From PALSA-911 sp963839645 (lineage in GTDB: Bacteria > Pseudomonadota > Alphaproteobacteria > Acetobacterales > Acetobacteraceae), in NCBI GenBank assembly GCA_963839645.1, contig CAWIVZ010000001.1:930001-994000 (forward strand): 64,000 nt of DNA. Reading direction: 5' to 3'. Made by a program: the position numbers and the translations under genes. Of this stretch, positions 9,919 through 22,105 are shown piece after piece. The notes under the pieces were generated by a model, which was given only the letters and a program-made list of their open reading frames with translations, searched no databases and was not told the DNA's origin. Each line of letters begins with the position of its first letter. The stretch's first letter is position 1.

Positions 9919-11580
9919 ATGCTGCGCCTGACCGAATTGAAACTGCCGCTCGATCACACCGAAGCGGATTTGCGTGCGGCGATCCTGCGGCGGCTGGATA
10001 TACCGGAGCCGGACCTGCTCGGCTACAGCGTGTTTCGCCGCGGCGTGGACGCCAGGCGGAAATCGATGATCCACCTGATCTACACGATCGACGCCGAATT
10101 GCGCGATGAGGCGGCGGTGCTGGCGCGTGCGACGGGAGACCGACAGGTGCAGCCGGCACCCGACATAGCCTACCACCCGGTGGCGCGGGCCCATGCGGGC
10201 GTGACCAGCCGCCCGGTGGTGATCGGCACCGGGCCGTGCGGCCTGTTCGCGGGGCTGATCCTGGCGCAGATGGGGTTTCGCCCGATCCTCCTGGATCGTG
10301 GCAAGGTGGTGCGGCAACGCACCCGCGACACCTGGGGGCTGTGGCGCCACGGGGTGCTGAACCCGGAATCGAATGTGCAGTTCGGCGAGGGCGGGGCCGG
10401 CACGTTTTCCGACGGCAAGCTGTACAGCCAGATCAAGGACCCCGCCCATCGCGGCCGCAAGGTATTGACGGAGTTCGTGAAGGCGGGCGCGCCGCCGGAA
10501 ATCCTGTACGTCAGCAAGCCGCATATCGGCACCTTCCGGCTGGTGACGATGGTCGAGGCAATGCGGAAAAGCATCGAGGCGCTGGGCGGCGAATACCGCT
10601 TCCAGAGCAAGGTCGTGGACATCGAGATCGACGAGGCGGAGAGCGGGCGCCAGGTGCGCGGCGTGCGGCTGGAAAGCGGCGAGTTCATCGCTGCCGGGCA
10701 CGTGGTGCTGGCGGTCGGGCACAGCGCGCGCGACACGTTCGAGATGCTGCGGGACAGGGGCGTGCATATCGAGCCCAAGCCGTTTTCCATCGGCTTTCGC
10801 ATCGAGCACCCGCAGTCGCTGATCGACCGCGCCCGCTACGGCGCGCGGGCCGGCAACAGGATCCTGGGCGCCGCCGATTACAAGCTGGTGCACCACTGCA
10901 CGAACGGGCGCAGCGTCTACAGCTTCTGCATGTGCCCGGGCGGCACCGTGGTGGCCGCGACCTCCGAGCCTGGACGGGTGGTCACCAACGGCATGAGCCA
11001 GTATTCGCGCAACGAACGCAACGCCAATGCCGGCATCGTGGTCGGCATCACCCCGGCGGACTATCCCGGCGACGCGCTGGCCGGCATCGCGTTCCAGCGG
11101 CACTGGGAGGAGCAGGCGTTCATCGCCGGTGGCGGCACATACGCGGCGCCGGCCCAGCTGGTGGGCGACTTCCTGGCCGGGCGCGCCTCGACCGCGCTCG
11201 GCTCCGTGCTGCCTTCGTACCGGCCCGGCGTGCGGCCGACCGATCTGTCCACCTGCCTGCCGGACTACGCGATCGCCGCGATCCGCGAGGCGCTGCCGGC
11301 CTTCGACAAGCAGATCCCCGGCTTCGCCATGGCCGACGCGGTGCTGACCGGGGTGGAAACGCGAACCTCGTCGCCGATCCGCATCCGCCGCGACGACAGC
11401 CTGCAAAGCCTGAACACAAGCGGCCTGTTCCCCGCCGGGGAAGGCGCGGGCTACGCCGGCGGCATTCTGTCGGCGGGCGTGGACGGCATCCGCGTCGCCG
11501 AGGCGGTGGCGCTCAGCATGACCGGCCGCCGGCCGATGGCCGTCGGCCGCGGCGCCGTGGAGGCGCCGCTGATCTATTAG
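9919..11580 (+). CDS. NAD(P)/FAD-dependent oxidoreductase (COG2509-like)
   Basis: 553 aa flavoprotein. An N-terminal domain of about 90 aa (LRLTELKLPLDH..) precedes the dinucleotide fold VVIGTGPCGLFAGLILAQMG near residue 100; further motifs are NVQFGEGGAGTFSDGKL and the C-terminal FAD contact GLFPAGEGAGYAGGILSAGVDG. This layout matches the uncharacterised FAD-utilising dehydrogenase family related to HI0933-like proteins. The ATG at 9919 is used since the upstream open frame resembles no coding sequence. The reaction is unknown. Confidence 0.9.
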   Translation: MLRLTELKLPLDHTEADLRAAILRRLDIPEPDLLGYSVFRRGVDARRKSMIHLIYTIDAELRDEAAVLARATGDRQVQPAPDIAYHPVARAHAGVTSRPVVIGTGPCGLFAGLILAQMGFRPILLDRGKVVRQRTRDTWGLWRHGVLNPESNVQFGEGGAGTFSDGKLYSQIKDPAHRGRKVLTEFVKAGAPPEILYVSKPHIGTFRLVTMVEAMRKSIEALGGEYRFQSKVVDIEIDEAESGRQVRGVRLESGEFIAAGHVVLAVGHSARDTFEMLRDRGVHIEPKPFSIGFRIEHPQSLIDRARYGARAGNRILGAADYKLVHHCTNGRSVYSFCMCPGGTVVAATSEPGRVVTNGMSQYSRNERNANAGIVVGITPADYPGDALAGIAFQRHWEEQAFIAGGGTYAAPAQLVGDFLAGRASTALGSVLPSYRPGVRPTDLSTCLPDYAIAAIREALPAFDKQIPGFAMADAVLTGVETRTSSPIRIRRDDSLQSLNTSGLFPAGEGAGYAGGILSAGVDGIRVAEAVALSMTGRRPMAVGRGAVEAPLIY

Positions 11581-11589
11581 CCCCCGGCC

Positions 11590-13089
<1,500 letters not shown>

Positions 13090-13424
13090 GGGTTTCCTCC
13101 GAGATACAGTATGCCGGCTAGATAAAGACCATTCGGCCCTTGCCGCATAGGGGGAAGGCTGGGGCTCCGCCCCAGACCCCGGCAGGGCGGACCTCGTCCC
13201 CTCAACCCCATGACGGGTTCCTTGGGAAGAGGGCCGAACCGATGTAGCCGATGAGAGGCTACGTCATGGCCCTCTTCCCAAGGAACCCATTAGACTGGGT
13301 CAAGGGAACAAGTTCCCTTGCGGGGTGGAGGGGCGGAGCCCTCCTGGGGTTTGGGGCAAGGCCCCATGCTTGCTCCCGCGCAATTTTCGGCCTTCGCCCG
13401 AAAGCGGCAAGGAAAAGGATTGGC
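13090..13424. other. 335-base gene-free stretch with palindromes
   Basis: Between divergent mmsA and the isoaspartyl peptidase gene. It holds the small palindrome ctggggc-tcc-gccccag (13159-13175), the long hairpin listed separately (13215-13288), and caagggaa-caag-ttcccttg just after it. No coding sequence is evident. Confidence 0.7.
13215..13288. repeat. long inverted repeat (21-bp perfect arms)
   Basis: Arms 13215-13235 and 13268-13288 are exact reverse complements over 21 bp. Inside the 32-base gap a second stem pairs gtagcc (13244-13249) with ggctac (13257-13262). The whole 74 bp can therefore snap back into one long hairpin. It could be a bidirectional terminator, a REP-like unit or a remnant of a small mobile element; no T-run decides for a terminator. 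Confidence 0.8.
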
Positions 13425-14369
13425 ATGACCTTCAAATTGGCGGTGCACGGCGGCGCTGGGACGATGCGGCCCGAGGCGATGACCGGGGAGATGCTGGCGG
13501 CGACGCATGCCGGCCTGCGGGCGGCGCTGCTGGCGGGGCATGCGGTGCTGGCGGATGGCGGGTCGGCGCTGGACGCGGTCACGCGGGCGGTGACGGCGCT
13601 GGAGGACGAGCCATTGTTCAACGCCGGGCATGGCGCGGTGCTGACCACCGATGCGGTGCCGGAGATGGATGCGGCGGTGATGGAGGGCGCGGCGCGGCGG
13701 GCCGGCGCGGTGGCCGGCATCCTGGGGCCGCGCAACCCTGTGCTGGCGGCGCGGCTGGTGATGGAGCGGTCCGAGCATGTGCTGCTGATCGGCGAGGGGG
13801 CGATGCGGTTCCTGCGCGATCAGGGCATGGCGATGGAGGAGGCGGGGTATTTCATCACCGAACGGCGCCAGGCGGTGCTGCGGGCGGAACTCGCCCGGCG
13901 GGCGGCGGGCCATGCGGATAGCCGCGACGATGCGGCGAAGCATGGCACCGTGGGGGCGGTGGCGTGCGACCGGGACGGCAATGTGGCGGCGGCGACCTCC
14001 ACCGGCGGGATGACGGCGAAAATGCCGGGGCGCGTCGGCGACAGCCCGCTGATCGGCGCGGGCACGTTCGCCGACAACGCGACCTGCGCGGTGTCGGGCA
14101 CCGGGCATGGCGAGTTCTTCATCCGCTGGGCGGCGGCGCACGATGTGTCCGCGCGGATGAAATACCTGGGTGAAACGGTGGGCCGGGCGGCGCAGAACGT
14201 GGTGGCCGGGCTGGCGGAGGTGGGCGGGTCCGGCGGGCTGATCGCGGTGGACGGCGCGGGGAATTTGGCGCTGCCGTTCAACAGCCAGGGGATGTATCGC
14301 GGCACGATCGGGGCGGATCGCGAGGCGAAAACGGCGATCTGGCGGGAGGTGTTGCGGGTTGTTTCCTGA
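13425..14369 (+). CDS. isoaspartyl peptidase / L-asparaginase (Ntn hydrolase)
   Basis: Plant-type asparaginase family enzyme, 314 aa from ATG 13425, with a purine-rich ribosome site (aaggaaaagg). It is a proenzyme cut before the nucleophile Thr in HGTVGAVACD (about residue 178), giving alpha and beta subunits. Seen: LAVHGGAGT at the start, NAGHGAVLTTD, and TSTGGMTAKMPGRVGDSPLIGAG in the beta subunit. No signal peptide, so likely cytoplasmic. Removes isoaspartyl residues from damaged peptides and may hydrolyse Asn. Confidence 0.93.
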   Translation: MTFKLAVHGGAGTMRPEAMTGEMLAATHAGLRAALLAGHAVLADGGSALDAVTRAVTALEDEPLFNAGHGAVLTTDAVPEMDAAVMEGAARRAGAVAGILGPRNPVLAARLVMERSEHVLLIGEGAMRFLRDQGMAMEEAGYFITERRQAVLRAELARRAAGHADSRDDAAKHGTVGAVACDRDGNVAAATSTGGMTAKMPGRVGDSPLIGAGTFADNATCAVSGTGHGEFFIRWAAAHDVSARMKYLGETVGRAAQNVVAGLAEVGGSGGLIAVDGAGNLALPFNSQGMYRGTIGADREAKTAIWREVLRVVS

Positions 14370-14481
14370 GCGACGCAGCCTTGCGGGGCCTTGGAAACGC
14401 TTGCGGCGGGGCTGAGCGGGCGCTAACCGTGCGATCCCCGCGGCGATGTGCCGGCGGAACGGAAAAAAGCGGAGAATGACG

Positions 14482-15520
<1,039 letters not shown>

Positions 15521-15547
15521 GGGCGGGCTTCCGCTGGACGCGGTCGG

Positions 15548-15581
15548 ACATGGCGCCTTCACATTGGTGAAGGCGCCATGT
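15548..15581 (+). terminator. intrinsic terminator-like hairpin after asd
   Basis: Perfect 15-bp stem (acatggcgccttcac with gtgaaggcgccatgt) around the loop attg, followed by ctcgttttg. Strong stem, weak T-tract. Confidence 0.75.
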
Positions 15582-15709
15582 CTCGTTTTGCAGGCCTGAC
15601 GCGCGAGGTGGCACGCACTTGAGGTGGCGCGGCAAACGCCGCACGATTGCGGCCGGTGGCGCGTTCGGAGCGGGCGCGTGGGACGAAACAAGCGGGGGAA
15701 ACAATCGAC

Positions 15710-16507
15710 ATGTCTGGAAATCGGCTGGCCGGTAAGGTGGCGATCCTCTCGGGCGGGGCATCGGGCATCGGCGCGGAGACGGGGCGGCAATTCGCCGCGC
15801 AGGGTGCGAGGGTGGTGCTGTGCGATGTCCAGGACGATCTGGGACGGACCGTGGCGCAGGAGATCACCGACGCCGGCGGCGTGGCGGAATACCGGACCCT
15901 GGACGTGTGCAGCGAGGCACAATGGATCGAGCTGGTGGCGCACGCGGAGCGGACCTACGGCAAGGTCGATATCCTCGGCAACATCGCCGGCATCTCCGGC
16001 CGGCCGGCGGGCATGACGGTGCAGGTGGGCAACATCGCCGGCACCGCGCTGGTCGATCAGAGCCTGGCTGACTGGAACCGCATCATGGAGGTCAACGCGA
16101 CAGGGGTATTCCTCGGCACAAGGAGCGTCATCCCGGCGATGCAGCGGGCCGGGGGCGGGTCCATCATCAACATCTCGTCGATCTGCGGCATCATCGGGTC
16201 GTTCGCCAACGCCGCCTATCACGCATCGAAGGGCGCGGTGCGCATCTTCTCCAAATCCGCGGCGATCCAGTATGCGAAGGACCAGATCCGGGTGAACTCG
16301 GTGCATCCCGGCTTCGTCGATACGCCGATGGCCCGCCCCGGCCTGCGTGGCAACGAGAGCGGCAAGGCACGGATGGACGCGACGCCGCTCGGCCGCTTCG
16401 GCAAGCCGGTCGATATCGCGATGGGTTGCCTGTATTTGGCATCCGACGAGTCCTCCTGGGTCACGGGCACCGAACTGATCATCGATGGCGGACTGACGGC
16501 GAACTGA
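15710..16507 (+). CDS. SDR family oxidoreductase
   Basis: Classical short-chain dehydrogenase, 265 aa. Seen: Rossmann glycine motif SGGASGIGAE near residue 14, NIAGISG, catalytic Ser in INISSICG, and YHASK at about residue 167, then VHPGFVDTPMARP and a typical C-terminus LIIDGGLTAN. NAD(H) preference is likely from Asp38 after the second strand (VVLCDVQ). An insert after NIAGISG (about residues 105-120) is longer than in many relatives. Substrate unknown. Confidence 0.92.
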   Translation: MSGNRLAGKVAILSGGASGIGAETGRQFAAQGARVVLCDVQDDLGRTVAQEITDAGGVAEYRTLDVCSEAQWIELVAHAERTYGKVDILGNIAGISGRPAGMTVQVGNIAGTALVDQSLADWNRIMEVNATGVFLGTRSVIPAMQRAGGGSIINISSICGIIGSFANAAYHASKGAVRIFSKSAAIQYAKDQIRVNSVHPGFVDTPMARPGLRGNESGKARMDATPLGRFGKPVDIAMGCLYLASDESSWVTGTELIIDGGLTAN

Positions 16508-16528
16508 GGGGCTGCGGGGAAGGCAAGG

Positions 16529-16572
16529 CCAGGGGCGCTGCCCCTGGACCCCGCCGGGGGCAGCGCCCCCGG
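16529..16572. repeat. pair of GGGGC-NNN-GCCCC palindromes
   Basis: ccaggggc-gct-gcccctgg (16529-16547) and ccgggggc-agc-gcccccgg (16554-16572) stand side by side between the SDR gene and dapB. The same pattern recurs elsewhere in the window's intergenic DNA. Confidence 0.75.
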
Positions 16573-16655
16573 ACCCGCTTTACCCGAAACTGGACGTTGG
16601 ATGGCGGGCGCCTCCAACATGGATCGTTGGAATTTCTCGGTTTGGGGGACACGCG

Positions 16656-17406
16656 ATGCGTATCGGCATTGCCGGCATTACCGGCCGGATGGGACGGCTG
16701 CTGGCCGAGGAAGTGGCGGCGGCCGGGGCGGATCTGGCCGGCGGGACCAGCCGGGACGGCTCCGGCGGGTTCACCGACATCGCGGCTTTGGCCTCGGCGA
16801 GCGATGGGGTGATCGATTTCACCAACGCCGCCCTGGCGCAGGGTCATGCCAAGGCGTTGGCGGCATCGGGCAAGCCCTGGGTGCTCGGCACCTCCGGGCT
16901 GTCGGAGGCGGACGAGGCGGCGGTGGCGGCGGCGGCGGAACGCATCCCGGTGGTCTATGCGGCGAACTTCGCGTCGGGGGTCAATCTGGTGCTGGCGCTG
17001 GCCGAGCGCATGGCGGCGGCGCTGCCGGCGGCGGAATACGACGCGGAGATCGTGGAGATGCACCATCGCCAGAAGGTGGATGCGCCGTCCGGCACGGCGA
17101 TCGGCATGGGGCGCGCGGTGGCGAAGGGGCGCGGGCAGGTGCTGGCCGACGTCATGGAAAGCGGCCGGCACGGGCATACCGGCGCTGCGCAAGCCGGGCG
17201 CGATCGGCTTTGCCGCCCTGCGCGGCGGGCAGGTGGTGGGCGAGCACAGCCTGATCTTCGCCGCCGGCGCCGAGCATATCGTGCTGACCCATCGCGCCTT
17301 CGATCGCCGGGCGTTCGCCGCCGGCGCGGTACGGGCGGCGCTGTGGGTGCGGGACCGTCCGGCCGGGCTCTATTCGATGATGGACGTGCTGGGAATGTCC
17401 GCCTGA
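16656..17406 (+). CDS. dapB: 4-hydroxy-tetrahydrodipicolinate reductase, frameshifted
   Basis: NAD(P)H-dependent second committed step of lysine/diaminopimelate synthesis. Seen: GITGRMGR nucleotide-binding motif at residues 5-12, GTSGLSE, catalytic-site EMHHRQKVDAPSGTA, and C-terminal VGEHSLIFAAGAEHIVLTHRAFDR. One extra G at 17187 breaks the frame; removing it yields HTGARKPGAIGFAALRGG. Corrected length 249 aa. An essential gene, so sequence error is the likeliest cause. Together with asd 1.1 kb upstream it covers two steps of the same pathway. Confidence 0.95.
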
Positions 17407-17446
17407 GGCAGGGGCCGCCTTGACCCATCCGAGCGTTTCCGCCACA

Positions 17447-17482
17447 CACCGCCGGCCCGGCGGGTGGCCGGGCTACGCGGTG
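17447..17482 (+). promoter_or_regulatory. two-tier hairpin in the metK leader
   Basis: Outer stem caccgc (17447-17452) with gcggtg (17477-17482) and inner stem gcccgg (17455-17460) with ccgggc (17468-17473), ending 13 bases before the metK ATG and next to aagga. It could affect translation of metK. I could not match it to a known SAM riboswitch class. Confidence 0.35.
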
Positions 17483-17495
17483 CAAGGATCGAACG

Positions 17496-18683
<1,188 letters not shown>

Positions 18684-18749
18684 GGGTGAAGCGGGGGCGG
18701 TTGGCCCCGCCCGGCCTGCCCCCGCCCAATCTGCCCCCGCCCGACCGGA

Positions 18750-19442
18750 ATGAGCCTAAAGCCACCACCGGATCGCCTGTATGGCCGGGCCCGCGGCCAT
18801 GCCCTGCGGCCGCGCCAGGCATTGCTGCTGGAACAGGCGCTGCCGCGGCTGGCGTTTGATCCGGCCCTGGCCGCCACGCCCGCGGCGGCGTTTCCAGGGC
18901 TGGCTCAGCTATGGCTGGAGATCGGCTTCGGCGGCGGGGAGCACGCGGTGGCCCAGGCCGGCGCGCATCCGGAGGCCGGGCTGATCGCCTGCGAGGTGTT
19001 CGAGAACGGCATCTGCTCCCTGCTGTCGCGGCTGGTGCCGGACGGCGATCCGGCGAGCGTGCCGCTGCCGGCCAATCTGCGCCTGTGGACCGAGGATGCG
19101 CGGATCCTGCTGCGCCTGCTGCCGGACGCCTGCCTGGACCGGATGTTCCTGCTGTTCCCCGACCCCTGGCCGAAGGCGCGGCACGCCAAGCGCCGGTTCG
19201 TCCATCCCGGGCAGATCGGCGAACTGGCGCGGGTGCTGAAGCCCGGCGCGGAGTGGCGGGTGGCGAGCGACGATCCGACCTATCAGGCCTGGGTGACGGA
19301 GGTGATGGCGCGCCAGGACCGGTTCGAGGTGACCGCCCCGGCCGAGGCGCGTCCGCCCGACTGGCCGCCGACCCGCTACGAGGCGAAGGCGCTGCGCGCC
19401 GGCCGGCGGCCATTGTACTGGCGGTTCATCCGCAAGGCCTGA
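18750..19442 (+). CDS. trmB: tRNA (guanine-N7)-methyltransferase
   Basis: Methylates G46 in the tRNA variable loop using SAM. 230 aa. Seen: EIGFGGGEHAVAQA (SAM-binding motif I, about residues 57-70), FLLFPDPWPKARHAKRRFV (the TrmB signature around residue 133) and the C-terminal TRYEAKALRAGR. Intact; downstream of metK. Confidence 0.96.
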   Translation: MSLKPPPDRLYGRARGHALRPRQALLLEQALPRLAFDPALAATPAAAFPGLAQLWLEIGFGGGEHAVAQAGAHPEAGLIACEVFENGICSLLSRLVPDGDPASVPLPANLRLWTEDARILLRLLPDACLDRMFLLFPDPWPKARHAKRRFVHPGQIGELARVLKPGAEWRVASDDPTYQAWVTEVMARQDRFEVTAPAEARPPDWPPTRYEAKALRAGRRPLYWRFIRKA

Positions 19443-19451
19443 GCGACGGGC

Positions 19452-20137
19452 TCAGCGATGCCAGCCGCCGTAGCCGCCGCGCCAACCGCCGTAGCCACCG
19501 CGCCACCCGCCATAGCCACCGCGCCAACCGCCATAGTAGCCGCCACCCCAGCCGCCGCCGATCACGACGCTGGGGCCATAGACCACGGGGGGCGGATAGA
19601 CCCGCCATAGACCGGATACCCGCCATAAACCGGATAGCCGCCACCGTAGATGCCGCCATAGACTGGATAGCCGCCGCCATAGGCCGCGGCGGGCGCCGAC
19701 TGCACCGTGTCGCCCTTGGAATACATGCACTGAGAATAGCTGACGTCGTATTGCTGCTGCTGCCCATAGGCCGAGGCCTGCGCGTTGCCGGCGCCGGCGG
19801 CGCCGCCGACCAGCAGGCCCGTCGCGCCGCCGATCGCGGCCCCGGCGCCCGCCTGGCCGGAGAGCGAGCCGAGCGCGGCGCCCGCGGCGGCGCCCACGGC
19901 GGTGCCGACCACCGCCGAGCCCACGGCCCGGTCGGTGCCGGCATTGGCCGCCGGCTGGCCGCCGCTCATCTGGAAGGCGTAGTTGCGGCAGATCATGTCA
20001 TCCTGCTGGAAGGCCTCGAAACTCTTGCCCTCCCCGGGCAGCGCCATGACGGTCGGCCCGGCCGGCGGCGGCACCGCGCAGGCGGCGAGCAGGGCCGGGC
20101 CGATGAGGACGGGCAGCAAGCGGCGGATGGGGCGCAT
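19452..20137 (-). CDS. glycine-zipper lipoprotein with GGYGGWR repeats, frameshifted
   Basis: Signal peptide with lipobox LLAAC (lipid-modified Cys20), then a glycine-zipper stretch (about residues 73-115: AVVGTAVGAAAGAALGSLSG..) and a Gly/Tyr-rich tail. The frame breaks at about 19602, where one base seems to be missing in a G run; the restored tail reads VYPPPVVYGPS and ends in three near-perfect 21-base units coding GGYGGWR. Corrected 228 aa. Probably an outer-membrane or envelope protein; exact role unknown. Confidence 0.78.
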
Positions 20138-20216
20138 GGCGGCAACTCCTGGGCCTTGGCGGCAATGGCTGAATGCGAACGGCCGTCCCGCTGCCGCGCG
20201 TCAGATGCCAATGGAT

Positions 20217-21380
20217 TCACATTGCAGTGGATATAGGGCCCGGGGATGGCGAATTCAGGGCAGTCCGCAATTCCATCGCCTGCGGCCCGACGGCCGGACC
20301 CTCGCGGCGCCGCCGGCCCCAGCGCAACACGGGCTGCTCGATGCCACGGTGCAGCCACCACGCGCAGGCGACCGGCAGCAACGTCGCGAGCGGCAGCCAG
20401 AGCAGGGTGAACAGACCTCCGTCCCCGCCCGCGAGCCGCGCCAGGGCCAGGCCGAGCAGCTTCTGCACCGGCTCGTTCACCAGGTACAGGCAATAGGAGA
20501 TCGCCCCCAGCCAAAGCAGCGGCCTGGTGCGCAGCAGCGCCGAGAGCGGCGCCAGCCAGGTGGCCGCTCGCGCCTGGGCGGCGAGGCAGAGCGTCCAGAC
20601 CAGCGGCGCCGCCAGCTTGCCGGTGCCGCCGGCCAGGCAGATGGCCAGCGTGGCGGCGAGCACCGCGCAAAACCGCGTGAGCAGCGTGCGGTTCGGCTGA
20701 CCATCCCGCAGCAGCGCCGCGCTGGCGATGCCGAGGGCGAAGAACTGCGCCTTGTTCGGCAGGAAGGCCCGGCTGAACCGCCATGGCTCCGGCGCGAAGG
20801 CTGCCCATGCCAGCGCCAGGGCCGCGAGGGCCAGCAGCCCCCAGGCCAGATGCCACTCCCGCCCCGGCCGGGCCGCGAGCACGATCAGCGCGTAGAACTG
20901 CCATTCAGTCGACAGGCTCCAGGCGGCGCCGAGGAAGCCGAGATAGACATCCGGCCATGCCCCATCGGGAAACAGGCCGTGCGTCATGGTCAGGTGGGCG
21001 AGGATGCTGGCGGCCCAGTCCGGCGGCCATCCGTCGGCCCAGATGTGGCGCGCGGCGCTGTCGTGCCCGATCCACGGCATGGCGGCGTAGTCGATCCACA
21101 GCGGCTGGATCGCCACGGCGCAAAGGAACACGACCAGGAACACCGGAAAGATGCGCCGCACCCGCGCCGCCAGAAAGGGGCCGGCGCGAAAGCCGGCGCC
21201 TTCGAGCGACAGCAGGATGACCATGCCGCTGAGCACGAAAAACACGTCCACAGCCGCCATGCCATGCGACAGCGGCGCCAGAAGCCATGCCGGCGCCGTG
21301 GTGAACGGCGTCATGTGCGAAACCATCACATAGACCGCCAGCGCGCCGCGCAGCCCGTCCAGGGTTTGCATCCGTTTCAT
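20217..21380 (-). CDS. acyltransferase family 3 (OafA/YrhL-like) membrane protein
   Basis: 387 aa with about ten membrane helices. The N-terminus TLDGLRGALAVYVMVSH carries the conserved R of the Acyltransferase_3 family, and FFVLSGMVILLSL follows. Such proteins O-acetylate surface polysaccharides or antibiotics at the membrane. Intact. Transcribed away from rimP. The acceptor sugar is not predictable. Confidence 0.88.
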   Translation of the reverse strand: MKRMQTLDGLRGALAVYVMVSHMTPFTTAPAWLLAPLSHGMAAVDVFFVLSGMVILLSLEGAGFRAGPFLAARVRRIFPVFLVVFLCAVAIQPLWIDYAAMPWIGHDSAARHIWADGWPPDWAASILAHLTMTHGLFPDGAWPDVYLGFLGAAWSLSTEWQFYALIVLAARPGREWHLAWGLLALAALALAWAAFAPEPWRFSRAFLPNKAQFFALGIASAALLRDGQPNRTLLTRFCAVLAATLAICLAGGTGKLAAPLVWTLCLAAQARAATWLAPLSALLRTRPLLWLGAISYCLYLVNEPVQKLLGLALARLAGGDGGLFTLLWLPLATLLPVACAWWLHRGIEQPVLRWGRRRREGPAVGPQAMELRTALNSPSPGPISTAM

Positions 21381-21508
21381 GGCGGCAAGTTACAGCTGGA
21401 GGTGGTGGGTTAACAACACTTATGGTTGTAGATGGATCACTTGCATTTCCGCCCACGCCGCGCTATTTGACGCCTCATCAATCTTCATTCTCCGATCGTG
21501 ATACGGGG

Positions 21509-21533
21509 GGTGGCCTTCGCGGGCCGCCTTTTT
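21509..21533 (+). terminator. terminator-like hairpin in the rimP leader
   Basis: Stem ggtggcc (21509-21515) with ggccgcc (21522-21528), loop ttcgcg, then five T. It lies immediately before the likely rimP start, so it may act as an attenuator of the rimP-nusA operon, which NusA is known to control in other bacteria. Attenuation is inferred. Confidence 0.55.
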
Positions 21534-21538
21534 GTGCT

Positions 21539-22096
21539 TTGGAAATCGACCAACCTCGTCATACCGGCCTCGAAGCCCGGATCGCCGCCGCCATCACACC
21601 GACGCTGGAAGGCCTCGGCTATGAACTGGTGCGCGTGGCCGTGCTCGGGCGCGATGTGCCCACCGTGCAGATCATGGCCGACCGCGCGGACGGCGCATTG
21701 ATCGCGGTCGAGGATTGCGAAACCATCAGCCACGCCGTCTCCGCCGTGCTGGACGTGGACGACCCCATTCCCGGCGCCTGGAACCTGGAAGTCAGCTCCG
21801 CCGGGATCGATCGGCCGCTGACCCGGATCAAGGACTGGAACCGCTACGCCGGCCATACCGCGCGGGTCGAGACGGATATGCCCGTGGATGGGCGCAAGCG
21901 CTTCCTCGGCACCGTGCTCGGCGCCGATGCCGAACACGCCCGGCTGCGCCTGGACGATGGCACCGAAGTGTCGTTGCCACACGAACGACTCCGCCGCGCG
22001 CGCCTGGTGCTTACCGATGCGCTGATCGCGGCGTCCGCCGCCCAAAACGCCGCCGAAACCGCACCCGCCGAGACCAACCCACCTCAGAGCAACTAA
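21539..22096 (+). CDS. rimP: ribosome maturation factor RimP
   Basis: Needed for 30S subunit maturation. Recognised by LEARIAAAITPTLEGLGYELVRVAV, the conserved EVSSAGIDRPL and the RimP C-terminal SH3-like domain. Start uncertain: the frame is open from ATG 21422, but homology begins at about IDQPRHTGLEARI, which favours TTG 21539 right after a terminator-like hairpin. From there 185 aa. First gene of the operon running to rpsO/pnp. Confidence 0.92.
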   Translation: MEIDQPRHTGLEARIAAAITPTLEGLGYELVRVAVLGRDVPTVQIMADRADGALIAVEDCETISHAVSAVLDVDDPIPGAWNLEVSSAGIDRPLTRIKDWNRYAGHTARVETDMPVDGRKRFLGTVLGADAEHARLRLDDGTEVSLPHERLRRARLVLTDALIAASAAQNAAETAPAETNPPQSN

Positions 22097-22105
22097 GAGG
22101 CCATC

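Noticed and set aside
17401..17495. Known SAM or SAM/SAH riboswitch before metK
   Set aside because: A hairpin exists, but the conserved core bases I remember for these classes are not found.
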